A stretch of DNA of 64,000 nucleotides from Meghimatium bilineatum (GCA_034231615.1 CM067306.1:42580761-42644760), one strand, 5' to 3'; shown: positions 31,990 through 42,569, counted from the stretch's first letter. Program-made: numbers and translations. The notes: generated by a model from the letters alone, not told the origin.

Positions 31990-32870
31990 GTGCTCCTTAA
32001 ATATAAGTAGGAAGCCAGAGGACAGTTTTTAAAAAAATTTTGAGAATAACGGGAATTGAACCAGTCCGTTCAACGGCACCAAATCGCCTAGCAACTATTG
32101 AACACGCCGTCTTCCGTACTTGACTAACCGCATCTCCAAAAAAAGATGCAATTTCATCAAGCCTTTCAAACCGTGCACACAAAGTCACCAGAACGGACCG
32201 ATCGAGACAAGGACTATTACAACAACAACAAACATCTCGTACAGGTATTGAAATATCCTCAGTAACAACAAACATATAACATAATATCCGTATTAGTTAT
32301 ACAAGGGCCGATAGGTCTTCTTGTAAACATGGATAACATATATAGACAATACAATTTTGCTTCGAATAATTGTTTATACAAGTAAATATAAGTAGGAAGT
32401 CAGAGGACAATTAAAAACATTTTTTGAGAATAACGGGAATTGAACCAGTCCGTTCAACGGCACCAAATCGCCTAGCAACTATTGTACACGCGTTCTTCCG
32501 TACTTGACTAACCGCATCTCCAAGCAAATTTGTATTGTCTATATATGTTATCCATCTTTACAAGAAGACCTATCGGCCCTTGTATAACTAATACGGATAT
32601 TATGTTTTATGTTTGTTGTTACTGAGGATATTTCAATACCTGTACGGGATGTTTGTTGTTGTTGTAATAGTCCTTGTCTCGATCGGTCCGTTCGGGTGAC
32701 TTTGTGTGCACGGTTTGAAAGGCTTGATGAAATAGCATCTTCTTTTGTAGATGCGGTTAGTCAAGTACGGAAGAACGCGTGTTCAATAGTTGCTAGGCGA
32801 TTTGGTGCCGTTGAACGGACTGGTTCAATTCCCGTCATTCTCAAAAATTGTTCTTCTTCGTGGGTCTAAA
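31990..32870. repeat. 335-bp inverted repeat with a third partial copy in the loop
   Basis: The left arm (about 32030-32364) and right arm (about 32524-32858) are reverse complements with roughly a dozen differences. The spacer 32365-32523 holds a third, partial copy of the left arm's outer part (agaataacgggaattgaacc). Each arm carries the same ORF in opposite orientation (minus 31997-32275, plus 32609-32869), starting MFVVTEDISIPVRDV and including IVARRFGAVERTGS. The differences between arms are mostly amino-acid changing, which argues against selection on protein. The outer part contains ggttcaattcccg, a good RNA polymerase III B box, so a tRNA-related SINE is a possible origin. The -VARRFGAVERTGS- stretch also faintly recalls Tc1 helix-turn-helix proteins; unresolved. 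Confidence 0.8.
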
Positions 32871-32879
32871 ACATAGATA

Positions 32880-33495
32880 CTATACCATAACAAACAAAAA
32901 GGTGTTACACACCATCTACTTGCACTGTTTCCGAATAAATGTCAATGTTTAGTAAGACAAATATCTAACAATAAGGTCGTGCACGTATCAAAGCAAATAC
33001 TATATTGGAAATTGTCACAGAGTGTTAAAGGCAGGAAACAGTTGCGATACGAGACATACGCAAACAGGACCTTAGATACATCTTCAAGAAGGAGAAGAGG
33101 GGGAGGGTTGGTTTAAACAACTGGTATTCGCCCATCTATGTGTGAAATTTCCTCTTTTTCCATGGGATATTTGGCGGTATTTTTGTGGAATATCGTTACA
33201 GGAGACAACAGTCCACGGATATAATGTTCCCATCCTGTGTCGAAAACAGATCAAATTGATAATGCATCGGCAGATTTAGATACGAGAAGACATGCTCGAC
33301 TCGTGCCCGCTCAATTCCATCTGATACAAGCTTGCTGTAGACTTTCTGTTACAACTTTTAAGGCAACACATAGATTATATAATTGATCTGAATGCACGTT
33401 TCGGCTCTGCAATCGTAACTCATACACGCATCTCTGACAGAATCTCTCACACCTTCTATTTCTGCAACATCTAAATTATCAAAACTAATGTCCAA
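32880..33495. other. Intergenic; dispersed repeat at 33.1 kb
   Basis: The part 33095-33220 (ggtattcgcccatctatgtg, then ttcctctttttccatgggat) is related to 4.87-4.95 kb. No gene. Confidence 0.5.
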
Positions 33496-33688
33496 CTCTG
33501 TGGCATGTCGTACAGGACACGTCTGTGACGGCCAAGGTATCGAGTTCGATCCTTGCCACAGGTAATTGTGCATCCAGACCATTCAGAAAGCAACGGCAAA
33601 CTACTAAACGTATTATATTGCCTAGAAAATCACTACAGTCAAAAAATGCTGGGTTGATGGTTACGTCCTGAATAGGATAAGCTATCAA
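33496..33688 (+). mobile_element. SINE-A copy (tRNA-derived)
   Basis: The head ctctgtggcatgtcgtacag resembles an A-box region, and gttcgatcc at 33544-33552 is a B box. The body cattcagaaagcaacggcaa, ttgcctagaaaatcactaca, ending cctgaataggataagcta, is nearly the same as at 57990-58180. Pol III-type promoter elements and a conserved body define it as a SINE. Confidence 0.88.
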
Positions 33689-33768
33689 TTTTTAGTGTCT
33701 AGTACAAATGATATCTCGAGAAGGCAGTTTTCTATTTGAAAGAATGCAGCTGTTGAGAGCCGCGTAGC

Positions 33769-33860
33769 GCGGCAGCGTAGCGCAGTGGTTGGCGCACTGG
33801 CTTTGCATGTGATTGGTTCTGGGTTCAGTCCCCAGTTAAGGCAGAAATGTTTTTTTCCAG
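33769..33860 (+). mobile_element. SINE-B head, tRNA-Ala-like
   Basis: The segment gcgtagcgcagtggttggcg plus ctttgcatg and gggttcagtcccc has A box, an anticodon-loop-like TGC, and B box (33831-33843) at tRNA spacing. It lacks matching acceptor stems, so it is a SINE head or tRNA-derived pseudogene and not a working tRNA. Confidence 0.7.
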
Positions 33861-34035
33861 ATAACAACGGCTTAATTGACCTTAATTAACAACCTCAATT
33901 AACAACCTTAATTGGGTACCGGATTAATCAGGGAAGTGGGGACTGTGAGGGAGAGGAGATGGCTACCGCAGTGACCGATCGAATTTAGGAGACCTGTCAA
34001 CTAAAACGTAAACTATTTGCCGATTTGCGTGAAAT

Positions 34036-34163
34036 CTATTGTTGGCCTTGGCTATTTTTGGCATGCGACTCCAATTATGTAAATAGCGACACATCAAAAG
34101 CAGCCCAACAATAATTTTTTAAAAACGTAACGAACGGGATCCAAATTAATTCAGCTATAAGGC
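34036..34163. mobile_element. MITE-1 right half
   Basis: Contains ggcatgcgactccaattatg, taaatagcgac, then aaaaacgtaacgaacgggat and aattaattcagct, the right half of MITE-1. The left half is missing. Confidence 0.65.
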
Positions 34164-34181
34164 CTGTAGTACAGTCGATAG

Positions 34182-34477
34182 TGAGGAGCGCGGTAGCCTA
34201 GCTCATAGAGCTTGCTTGATATCACCGGGTTACAGCATGCCAGGTTCGAAACCACGTCCAGACCAAACAAATCCGGGTTGTGATTTCTTGCTTGACACAA
34301 CCACTCCTTCAGTCGAGTCAGCTGTAAATGAGTACATGATGCATGAGTTAGGGGAGGTAAAGACAGCAAGGAAGGGAACTGGCCACACCACCTAATAGTT
34401 GCTACGGCTTAGTACATGAAGAGTTATCTTCATCCCCGACGGATGATTGCTGCCATGGGACATACCTTTACTTTTTG
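34182..34477 (+). mobile_element. SINE-C with perfect 10-bp TSD
   Basis: A 296-bp SINE. The tRNA-like head has tagcctagctcatagagc and ggttcgaaacc (B box). The conserved-looking body has ctgtaaatgagtacatgatg, ggaactggccacaccacc and catgggacataccttta, ending in a T-rich tail. The flanks share cagtcgatag at 34172-34181 and 34478-34487. Confidence 0.9.
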
Positions 34478-34487
34478 CAGTCGATAG

Positions 34488-35160
34488 CCACGCTACCACC
34501 CTCATATAGCAGAGTCACTGAAATGTGAGACCGCTACTATATAACAATTACGGAATTAATAAATGTTATGAGTTAACTTGACTGTCCTATTAGAATTTCT
34601 CTCACACACAAACACACCACAATCTCCTGTTTCAGTAAAAACTAAATGATTACAACTAGTGTTTATTACAATAAGACATCTCGAGATGGCGAGTTGTGCG
34701 TTTGGAAAATAAATTGAAGAGTTTTCTCTCTGCTTGTTCCGTCTAATATAATTATCAGTGCAACTAGTGCATACAGAATGTCTATGGTTGCCTGGCTACA
34801 AGTATCAATATCTGAAACGAGCTAAAAAAATTGTAAATCTTCAATTATTTACACAGAACAAATCTCGGTTTCAAATGCACTGTTTGACTTTGTCATTAAC
34901 TCAGTTATCCCTCAGCAACGATAAAAATAAAACATTTTTTTTCATGTGACTACATAATTTGTAAGATTGCTAAGCATCATTCTCTAACCCACACTCTTCC
35001 CACAGTTTCCGTCACCGAGATGGGTTTAATAACGGAGTGGTGGTTGTTTTTTCAATCAAGTTTCAATGTGGAGTGGACACGTCATATTTATATATTTTTA
35101 AAAAATGAATGAAAGTAAAGCTAATATATAACATTCACTTTCTACATCATACAATCATCT
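34488..35160. other. No recognised gene
   Basis: AT-rich spacer. Its last bases (to 35172) form one side of the RTE-A target duplication. Confidence 0.45.
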
Positions 35161-35172
35161 AGTTCTTTTATT

Positions 35173-37397
35173 CATCATCATCAGGTGCCATGCCGGGTGG
35201 CGTAGGCGGTCATGGCTCTCCACAGCTCTCTGTCCACAGTATTATGTATCAAAGTCGTTGTTGTTTCTTTGCCGTGCCAGGTTGTCAAACTGTCTAATAT
35301 TTTCTCACGTTGTCGCCCTCTGTCTCTGGTGCCTTCAATCTTGCCTGTTGTGATTATGTTCTCTAAACCTGCCTGTCTCATGAAGTGGCCAAAAAAAGAA
35401 GATTGCCTTTTTCTTATATTGTTGATTAAGGTCCGTTTCGCATTTAACTCTTTTATAAACCACATCTCTGTTGCCTCCAATCTCCCACTTTCCAGTTTGT
35501 TTATTGTCCAAGACTCGCACCCATATGTTAGTATAGGGGTTATATAGCACTGCAGAACTCTCTTTCTCACCTCTAATGACAAGGTCATATTACACAGTAT
35601 ATTTTTCATTTTTCTGAATGTTGTTTTTGCCTGTCCTATTCTGCATCTTATTTCTGTTGAACTTCTTCCATCTGCTGTTATAATTGTACCTAGATATTTG
35701 AATTGGTGGACCTGTTTTAATACTATATCATTCACTATGATCTTGCAAGGTGTGTTATTTTCTTTCTTTGAAATAACCATTACTTCTGTTTTCTTGATAT
35801 TTAGGAAGAGGCCTTTCTCTTTGCTTTCTGTGACTACTATTTTAATTAATTTTTGAAGGTCTTCCTCACTTTTTGCAATCAGAACAGTGTCATCCGCATA
35901 TCTCAAATTATTTATGTTATGTCCTCCCACTGATATTCCTGGGATATCTACTATTGCACGCAATATGTTTTCACTGTATAGAGAGAACAGGTCTGGTGAA
36001 AGCACGCATCCCTGTCTGACTCCTTGTTTTATTTGTTGAAAAGGGCCAAATTGCTTTCCTACTCTTATTGCTGCTGTTTGTTGCCAGTACATGTTCTTGA
36101 TTATTTTTAAATCCTTGCTGTCAATGTTCAGATTCTCTAGCATGTGTATAATTTTGCTATGTTTAACTTTGTCAAAAGCTTTAGTGTAGTCTATAAAACA
36201 GAGGTACAGATCTGTTTTTACCTCTATAGACCTCTCTATTAGTGTTCTCAATATATAAATCGCATTGTTTGTGCCTTTGCCTTCTACAAATCCACATTGT
36301 TCTGGACTTATTTCTGGTTTTATTTTGTTTCTCACTCTCTTCATGATGATTCTGAGCAGTATTTTGGTTATTTGGCTCATGAGGCTGATTGTACGGTGTT
36401 CTTCACATTCGGTGGTCCCTGGTTTCTTAGGTAATGCTATGAATATGGATCTCATTAAGTCATCGGGTATGTTTCCGCTGTTATATATGTCATTCAGCAA
36501 TTTTGTGATTATTTCAACTCCAAAGTCATCTAAAGCTGCTAATTCTTCTAATGTGATATTGTCTGGACCTGGGGCTTTGCCATATTTCATGTGTCTTAGT
36601 GCCTCCCTTACTTCTGCTGTGAGTATTGATGGACCCTCGCCGTTATCTTGTATGTTTATTTCTGGTCTATTGTCCTCATAAAGTTCTTTGATATATTCTG
36701 ACCATCTCTGTACTATGTGATCTATTCCCATTAATACCTGCCCTGTCTTAGATTTTAGACACCCTGTAACTGTTTGCGTTCTCTTTCCTGTTATCATCTC
36801 AATTTTCTTATATAGTAATGTTGTATCTTGGTTGTAATGCAATTCTATTTCTGTGCATTTCTTGTTCAGCCAGCTTTCTTTTGCTATTTTGCATTTCTCT
36901 CGTATCTCCTTATGTATTTTCTGATATTCCACTATCTTGTGTTTATTTTTCCTTCTGGTGCTCATCAATTCTAATATTTCTTCTGTCATCCATTTTTGTT
37001 TTGATGTATGTTTTACTTTTGGTATTATCTCTTTAGATGTTTGGTTTATCGACTGTTTTAGCATGTTCCATTGATCTTCAATACTCTGAATCTTTGCAAT
37101 GGCATTGTATCTATTTTGTACAATTATGTTGTATCTTTCTTTAATGTCAGCATCTGATTTCAATAAAGCTAAATCTAATTTCATATTCCTTGGTGCTCTC
37201 TTGATCTTCTTTAATCTTATACACAATTTCGCTACCAGTAGTATATGATCACTGTTGCAGTCAGCACCTGGCCTTGTTTTCATAGATCTAATGCTGTTTC
37301 TATGTCTTTTAGAGACTAAAATGTAATCAATTTGGTTCCGAGTATTATCACCTGGGCTAATCCATGTACACAGCCCTCTTGGATGTTGCTTGAACCA
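35173..37397 (-). mobile_element. Young 5'-truncated RTE-A LINE insertion, perfect 12-bp TSD
   Basis: The insert is bounded by the identical 12-mer agttcttttatt at 35161-35172 and 37398-37409. It starts inside the endonuclease (at the Trp codon of WFKQHP) and ends with a short (TGA)n tail, seen as catcatcatca on the plus strand. The open frame, exact TSD and clean tail all point to a recent event compared with the other RTE-A relics in the window. Confidence 0.95.
35181..37397 (-). CDS. RTE-A (BovB-like) endonuclease/reverse transcriptase, open 738 codons
   Basis: The frame is uninterrupted from the insertion edge to the stop. The first ATG is at 37283, giving 700 residues. Positions from that Met: before it, the end of the APE endonuclease ([23 protein letters not shown]), closing with [10 protein letters not shown] (about 11-20). 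A basic linker runs to about 230. RT core: [15 protein letters not shown] (about 235), [15 protein letters not shown] (about 297), [11 protein letters not shown] (about 363), [13 protein letters not shown] (about 421), [10 protein letters not shown] with the Asp pair (about 462), [13 protein letters not shown] (about 528). Thumb and tail: [10 protein letters not shown] (about 588), [17 protein letters not shown] and final TRHGT. Compared with the 15.5-kb copy it lacks roughly 20 residues after EMWF (the RRMMKIPRTAKK segment), a small in-frame deletion. The missing endonuclease N-terminus means it cannot move alone, although RT activity is conceivable. Confidence 0.93.
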   Translation of the reverse strand, partial: WFKQHPRGLCTWISPGDNTRNQIDYILVSKRHRNSIRSMKTRPGADCNSDHILLVAKLCIRLKKIKRAPRNMKLDLALLKSDADIKERYNIIVQNRYNAIAKIQSIEDQWNMLKQSINQTSKEIIPKVKHTSKQKWMTEEILELMSTRRKNKHKIVEYQKIHKEIREKCKIAKESWLNKKCTEIELHYNQDTTLLYKKIEMITGKRTQTVTGCLKSKTGQVLMGIDHIVQRWSEYIKELYEDNRPEINIQDNGEGPSILTAEVREALRHMKYGKAPGPDNITLEELAALDDFGVEIITKLLNDIYNSGNIPDDLMRSIFIALPKKPGTTECEEHRTISLMSQITKILLRIIMKRVRNKIKPEISPEQCGFVEGKGTNNAIYILRTLIERSIEVKTDLYLCFIDYTKAFDKVKHSKIIHMLENLNIDSKDLKIIKNMYWQQTAAIRVGKQFGPFQQIKQGVRQGCVLSPDLFSLYSENILRAIVDIPGISVGGHNINNLRYADDTVLIAKSEEDLQKLIKIVVTESKEKGLFLNIKKTEVMVISKKENNTPCKIIVNDIVLKQVHQFKYLGTIITADGRSSTEIRCRIGQAKTTFRKMKNILCNMTLSLEVRKRVLQCYITPILTYGCESWTINKLESGRLEATEMWFIKELNAKRTLINNIRKRQSSFFGHFMRQAGLENIITTGKIEGTRDRGRQREKILDSLTTWHGKETTTTLIHNTVDRELWRAMTAYATRHGT

Positions 37398-37409
37398 AGT
37401 TCTTTTATT

Positions 37410-37802
37410 ACATCTTTTAAAATAAAATAATTAAAATCTCTTATTGTCGCGCAAGTGTACAGTGCTTTAACTCTTCACCATTGCGGAGAGTACTAGAGAT
37501 TGGAATGGGATGGTTTTCGCTGTCATTCCGCTATGAGTTTTTCCTGTGTGACAGGCTTTTTATTAGACCTGGAAAAAAAAGAGGGGGGGGGGGATCTCGC
37601 ATTGCTCTCGTGCGGACCCAGGGTTAGAAGATAACCACGATCCCAAAAGTACCTTCTCTTGGTGCACCTGGAAACAGAAATACAGCTGCTCTTGCTGTCT
37701 TCCTGACCATCACTTTAGGCTCGTGTCCAAGGATGTTGAAGCAATAGGTGGAATGAGAATTGCCTGCAAAGAGACAGGCAATATCTCCGAGATCTCTACG
37801 CA
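37410..37802. other. No recognised gene
   Basis: Spacer with a 10-base G run near 37584. Nothing else supportable. Confidence 0.4.
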
Positions 37803-37945
37803 AAAACCCAGCTGCACTGTCGGCACACAGCTGCACTGTCGGCACACAGCTGCACTGTAGGCACACAGCTGCACTGTAGGCACACAGCTGCACTGTCGGC
37901 ACACAGCTGCACTGTCGGCACACAGCTGCACTGTCGGCACACAGT
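37803..37945. repeat. 19-bp tandem repeat, about 7 copies
   Basis: Units of cagctgcactgtcggcaca, with a tag variant in two units. Because 19 is not a multiple of three, the same Cys-rich peptide appears in several minus frames. Confidence 0.93.
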
Positions 37946-38019
37946 CACGTAAGACATATGTGCATTTCGTCTCGGTCAGCCAAAGATGCAAAAGCATTGG
38001 AGGGGGCGCCAATGTCAAT

Positions 38020-38610
38020 GTCCCGATATGGGTAGATCTCGCTAAGATATGGTGATCCTAAGAGTACACATTGAATCTGGAAAAGTCAACGCGTGCTAGA
38101 AAGCAGCGTTGTGTATGCGAAATAACATATTGGCAACGAAGCTACAATCGTCTAGCACGAGACCGACTGTCAGAAGTGTTGTTCAGGCTCGAGAACACAC
38201 AGAAGCCCACCTGCTCCACCACAATTGACGCACTTAAAAGTAGGAGTCATGACTCAAGTATTCGATACGCCAACTTGAACATGTACTCCTGGGTATGAAA
38301 AGAAAAAGCTTTGAATACAGCTCCCCGTTGCATACAGGAAAATTGCCTGCATTGAATAAATGTCGGGCAGATTATTCAAGACTTCTGTCCGAAGCAGTAT
38401 TGAGACTCGGACTGGACAGTGAGAAATGTAGACGGGAAGCAAATCCTTGTCTTCGAGGGTATCACAAACCATGTCTAACACGACTGTCGCCGTTGCCCAA
38501 TGCGACTCACACAGAGAGAATTGTGTTCAGTAGCCACAGGCATAGAGGTGAAGGATGTCTTTCTTACACGAGATTTGTTCGCCAACTGCGTAGCTCCTCG
38601 TCCAGGATAG
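38020..38610. other. Unrecognised stretch with two plus ORFs
   Basis: ORFs at 38071-38298 (75 aa) and 38295-38651 (118 aa) follow one another on the plus strand. Both are Arg-rich and contain no motif that I know. They could be remains of one longer frame of an unidentified element (the composition is less AT-rich than the flanks), or chance. Confidence 0.25.
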
Positions 38611-38713
38611 GCGCAATATATAATTTTATAATTTTAAGGCGCAATATATAATTTTATAATTTTAAGGCGCAATATATAATTTTATAATTTTAATGCGCAA
38701 TATATAATTTTAG
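38611..38713. repeat. 28-bp tandem repeat, about 3.7 copies
   Basis: Units of gcgcaatatataattttata followed by attttaag. Confidence 0.93.
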
Positions 38714-38757
38714 AAAGACAGGTGGGGCATGGTAAAAAAAGATTGGGAAACACTGCC
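38714..38757. mobile_element. Right end of a hAT-type MITE
   Basis: The stretch aggtggggcatggtaaaaaa followed by gattgggaaacactg looks like the right terminus of a CAGTG...-type hAT MITE. No left end and no TSD were found. Confidence 0.4.
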
Positions 38758-38759
38758 AT

Positions 38760-39790
38760 AGTATAATCTCTTTGGAATGTGCTTGTCTGGCATACGGACG
38801 ATGTGGCCAGTCAAGCGGAGTTGGGACATAGTCAGCAGGGCATGGATGCTTTGCATATGGGAATTTTGAAGGATTTTCGTGTCTGGTACTCGATCCTGCT
38901 AACGTACTCCCATGAGGCTTCGTAGTCACCGAAGGTGGAAAGAGTTAAGCTGTCGAGCGTGTCTCGCATAGACAGGCCAGTATCACGCAGCATAAAGCAG
39001 TATTGGTAGAACCACTGCGCGGTACATGTCCAAATTAGTTGTCAAACTTAGACCATCCTGATTCAGATGTTGGCACCAATCCCGAAGGCCGCACTGGCGT
39101 GATCAATACGCAAGGCAACATCCTCGTCAATTGTCGCAGTTTACTATAGGGTGCTGCCGAGATGTACAAACTTATTGGCAGTATTTAGTTTTTGTCCCCA
39201 GGGAACACGTGGCGCTGGTTGATACATTACTAACATCTTCGCGGTACTGATGGTGAGACCGAATGCATAACAGACCAAAGAAAAGAGGTCCATACTGTCC
39301 TTTTTGCTGGTTGATGTGCGGTCGTTTAGATAAACTGTGTGCTTGTTGTCCAGAAGAGCTTTGATATGTACATTATTTTCGTCAAACCAGTCTTGATGCC
39401 TGCGAACAGCAACGCCCACTACTTCTTCTGTAGTTCTGTAGATAATGTCACGGATATTTTCCCAGCTTGTTTCGAATGTCTATGGAGTCGTCTGTCAATG
39501 ATGCAATTTTGGTATCCATTGAGCTGAGCAGAAGCTGTTTATAAAGCTAATCTTTCAATTTGAAAACGTCGAGACGTTTTAAGTGTTCGCTATTTTGAGG
39601 TCGCTGGAGATGCAGTGTATGGATATTGATTTTGGAGACTAGCAGTCTGTGATCCGTCGAGCAGTCGGCACCACACATGGATTTGGTGACTCACATCCTG
39701 CTTATCACGTTGTCTCATGATGACATAATCGATTTGATGCCACTGTTTTTTGAATCACTTACATTATTCTACTATGTTCAAAATTGTTAA
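38760..39790 (-). pseudogene. LINE-Z copy with internal deletion
   Basis: Read downward from 39765. The end of the endonuclease comes first: HQIDYVIMRQRDKQDV, then WCRLLDGSQ in a shifted frame (relatives read MCGADCWTDHRL). The linker follows with SWENIRDIIYRTTEEVVGVA and RRHQDWFDENNVHIKALLDN. At about 39300 the frame jumps straight from this linker to RT sequence near its end (MDLFSLVCYAFGLTISTAKM, then KFVHLGSTL), so most of the RT has been lost while the frame stayed open. Further down is the thumb (DMYRAVVLPILLYAA, then QDRVPDTKILQ, LRLTGHIVRMPDKHIPKRL). Stops and shifts elsewhere. Same family as 1.09-1.70 kb. Confidence 0.75.
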
Positions 39791-40075
39791 TACGTGCACT
39801 GGGCTGGCCTTGCGAGGCTTGACGATCAAGACCTGTGATTTTTCAAGAGCTTGAGTCAATCATCTAGCGATTGAGAAACATCTTGAAGTGGTTGTAGACA
39901 AGTTTCTTATGGCCTCCGCTTGAAAACGCACCTATACACAGCTCACCATAGAACATTATCTTTTTAAGACGTTCATCTTCCATACGATCGACATGACAGA
40001 CGCAGCAAAGTTGAGAACTGATCAGCAAGCCGTAAGATGATTTCCATCTTAGCCTTTTCGAGAATCTCTGTTACT
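39791..40075 (-). pseudogene. Second LINE-Z C-terminal fragment
   Basis: The minus strand shows DERLKKIMFYGELCIGAFSS and GGHKKLVYNHFKMFLNR, followed by two stops and KITGLDRQ. This corresponds to the post-RT region GELxxGxRxxGGQKKRYK. It abuts the internally deleted copy, so two LINE-Z pieces lie in tandem. Confidence 0.6.
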
Positions 40076-40599
40076 GAGTATGATGCCATGACTTGCACGA
40101 TGTGAGATCGATTCAAGTGAAGGAGAGCTGTAAGTAATGCCGTCAACCTTACTCTCTCGCCCTTTCGTACATGGTCTCAAAGCCAAGACCAGGTCACTTT
40201 CTCGCCTCACCCCCACCCATCCTTTCGTACACAATCTTAGTGGCAATACAATTTAGTATGTGTTGAGATTCAGTAGATGGCAAGGTTGACTTTCTGTACC
40301 ATCGTTCAAGTAATATTCGACCAGGCTTGCTGGTTGACGCCTTTCTGTTCATTGACCCCATATGATTGGTTTGCTTTGCGCAGTCAGCTGCACCTAGACA
40401 TTACATGCATGAGCAGATCAGAGCCCATACTCTATGTTAGATAATTATGGGGGTAGAACTAGCCTCACAAATGTTAACCGCCATAGCGGTTTCAGAGATA
40501 TCACCGCTGCTGCATGATGACAACTGTTTTGATCCACAAGTGAGGGATGAATATAGTAATGGTGTTGAAAGTATTTCTTCCTTGATTAGGAACAAGTGT
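40076..40599. other. No gene; possible outlying unit of the 50-bp repeat
   Basis: The segment 40540-40575 (gatgaatatagtaatggtgt followed by tgaaagta) resembles the unit of the array at 41.88 kb, on the other side of the RNH-2 remnant. Two CTTTCGTACA-containing stretches (40158-40225) also repeat imperfectly. Confidence 0.45.
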
Positions 40600-41870
40600 C
40601 ACAGCACTGGGGGGGGGGGGGAGGGAGGGCATTCCCATATATGCTCTGCTTGCAGTTCCGTCAGCCATCTAAAAGTGTATAAGCTCAGTGTCCCAGTCAG
40701 TTGCTGATTACGCGTTCTTTTGATCTTTCCGGAGAGGGAGAACTTTCTCCTACAGCCTCTAGTCACTCCCATTTCTACCTTTCCCTGAATATGTACATTG
40801 TCACGTTCGACTTCCTCCTCATCTTCTCGTAGGGTATCCATGACTGCTCTAATCAATTCAATCCTGTCTCTTCGTATCTCGTTGCTGTTCACCAAGGATT
40901 TACTAGTCAACACAACCTTTCGTTTCCCCTGACCCCAGCATGACCTGGACAGTAAATCCATGTAATACTCTGCGCATTGTTGAGAAGAGGGACCCATTCA
41001 GTTCTTATCATACACTTTTCTATCTTGCGCAACATACTTTGAGAGTCCGATAGAATCACTGAGTCTGTTGGTGGTTGCGTTGCCAGCCAAGTTAGAGCTG
41101 CTATCACCGTTTCTATTTTCATTCCCATACTCGATGTTTAGTGGGGAATGCAGCTGACTTCTCAGCTAATTCTTTGCCATATTGGTAGGCCACGAAACCC
41201 CAACTACACCTGTTTGTTTCTTGTGTTACTGAGCTGTCTGTGTAAATTATCGTATCGTGTGGCTTCAAATGCTGCAGTATGAGTTCGTGGATCATTCCCT
41301 CTGTTCTGTTGGCAGCCCAGTCGAGGCACTCTCTTCCCATCTGTATCACCACTGTTGTCAATAACTTTCTCTGCCAAATGTCACCCATTCACAGCGTTTT
41401 CCCACTTCCTCCAGCTCACAAACTCTGATTAGGGTATCTTCTGTTTCTTACCATCCAGGACCTTCTTCTCTTGATACGCCTTCTTCTTGTGTTGTCTTGA
41501 GATTGGTGTAAGAGGTGATGATCATTATTGGCAACCTTGAAGTATTCTTTAACCTGAGCTATTTTATCTCTTGATTTGATGCTAGGTAGGTCTAGGAGAC
41601 ACCTCATGGTCACGATAGGTGCATCTCTTGTGCATCTTAGGACAGCGCTCATGGCCTCTTTTTGAACTCTCTCCAATATATCTACCTGTGTTTGCGACAG
41701 TGTCAGTAAACCTAAACCATAGTCAAACACATACAATACCATTGCATGCATCATCTGAAAAAGGGTTCGCTGCGGCATCTCTGCAGATGTCATGATTTTG
41801 ACTGCACTGACACCCTTCCCAGATTTCTGAATGATATTGTTCACATGTTTCTCGACTTCTATCACACCTG
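40600..41870 (-). pseudogene. RNH-2 LINE: RT end, RNase H, C-terminus, frameshifted
   Basis: Four minus ORFs in order make one broken protein. 41865-41416 (post-RT) has VEKHVNNIIQKSGKGVSAVK, LFQMMHAMVLYVFDYG, AVLRCTRDAP and the RRRSWM linker. 41388-41119 has RNase H start IIYTDSSV (normally YTDGS). 41128-40907 has SVILSDSQSMLRKIEK and IYCPGHAGVRGNE, where the terminal Asp motif is lost by a shift. 40997-40599 is the C-terminus ending HIWECPPS. At least three frameshifts. Same family as the intact RNase H frame at 24.97-26.06 kb. A 13-base G run at 40609-40621 marks the 3' edge. Confidence 0.85.
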
Positions 41871-41880
41871 TTTCATATAG

Positions 41881-42214
41881 TTAAAAGTGCTTAGAGCTGT
41901 TTACACTTGATGATGAATATAGCAATGATGTTGAAAGTGCTTAGAGCTGTTTACACTTGATGATGAATATAACAATGATGTTGAAAGTGCTTAGAGCTGT
42001 TTACACTTGATGATGAATATAACAATGATGTTGAAAGTGCTTAGAGCTGTTTACACTTGATGATGAATATAACAATGATGTTGAAAGTGCTTAGAGCTGT
42101 TTACACTTGATGATGAATATAACAATGATGTTGAAAGTGCTTAGAGCTGTTTACACTTGATGATGAATATAACAATGATGTTGAAAGTGCTTAGAGCTGT
42201 TTACACTTGATGAT
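41881..42214. repeat. 50-bp tandem repeat, about 6.7 copies
   Basis: Units of gttgaaagtgcttagagctg, tttacacttgatgatgaata and taacaatgat, almost identical to each other, so the expansion is recent. Confidence 0.95.
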
Positions 42215-42402
42215 ACCGTGTCAAGTGATCACCGTGGCCGCTAATCAATTATAACTAATTCTCCATTGACATCTAACAGAAAACGTGTCATTATAATCCT
42301 AAGATAGTAGCACATTGTTTCCTGCAAGATGTATTTTGTTTTCGAAACTTACTTGTTCGAAGGTTAATTGTTGGTATCAGCCACAACCGTAGGCCTACAC
42401 CA
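42215..42402. other. Spacer
   Basis: Nothing recognised. Confidence 0.4.
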
Positions 42403-42569
42403 TAAGACCTACTTGCTAATTGGAAATCCAGCCTTCTTAATTACGCATTTAACTATTCATGTGATTTTCATTGGTTACTATGATTGTACTGTGTGTGACC
42501 GCCAATGAAAATGAAGGGAATAGTCATGTCATTTTAGAAGGCCGATTTCCCATTAGTCAATAAGTCTTA
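42403..42569. mobile_element. Palindromic MITE-2 copy
   Basis: The left end taagacctacttgctaattg pairs with the right end cattagtcaataagtctta. Inner blocks gtgattttcattggttac and gccaatgaaaatgaagggaa also pair. Same family as 10.04-10.20 kb. Confidence 0.8.

Noticed and set aside
33769..33860. Functional tRNA-Ala gene
   Set aside because: A and B boxes and a TGC loop are present, but acceptor stem pairing is not, so it is a SINE head or pseudogene.
36265..36681. Plus-strand 138-residue ORF
   Set aside because: Shadow opposite the open RTE-A reverse transcriptase frame.
37624..38018. Cys-rich minus ORFs (CRQCSCVPTVQL)
   Set aside because: They derive from the 19-bp tandem repeat, which shows the same peptide in several frames.
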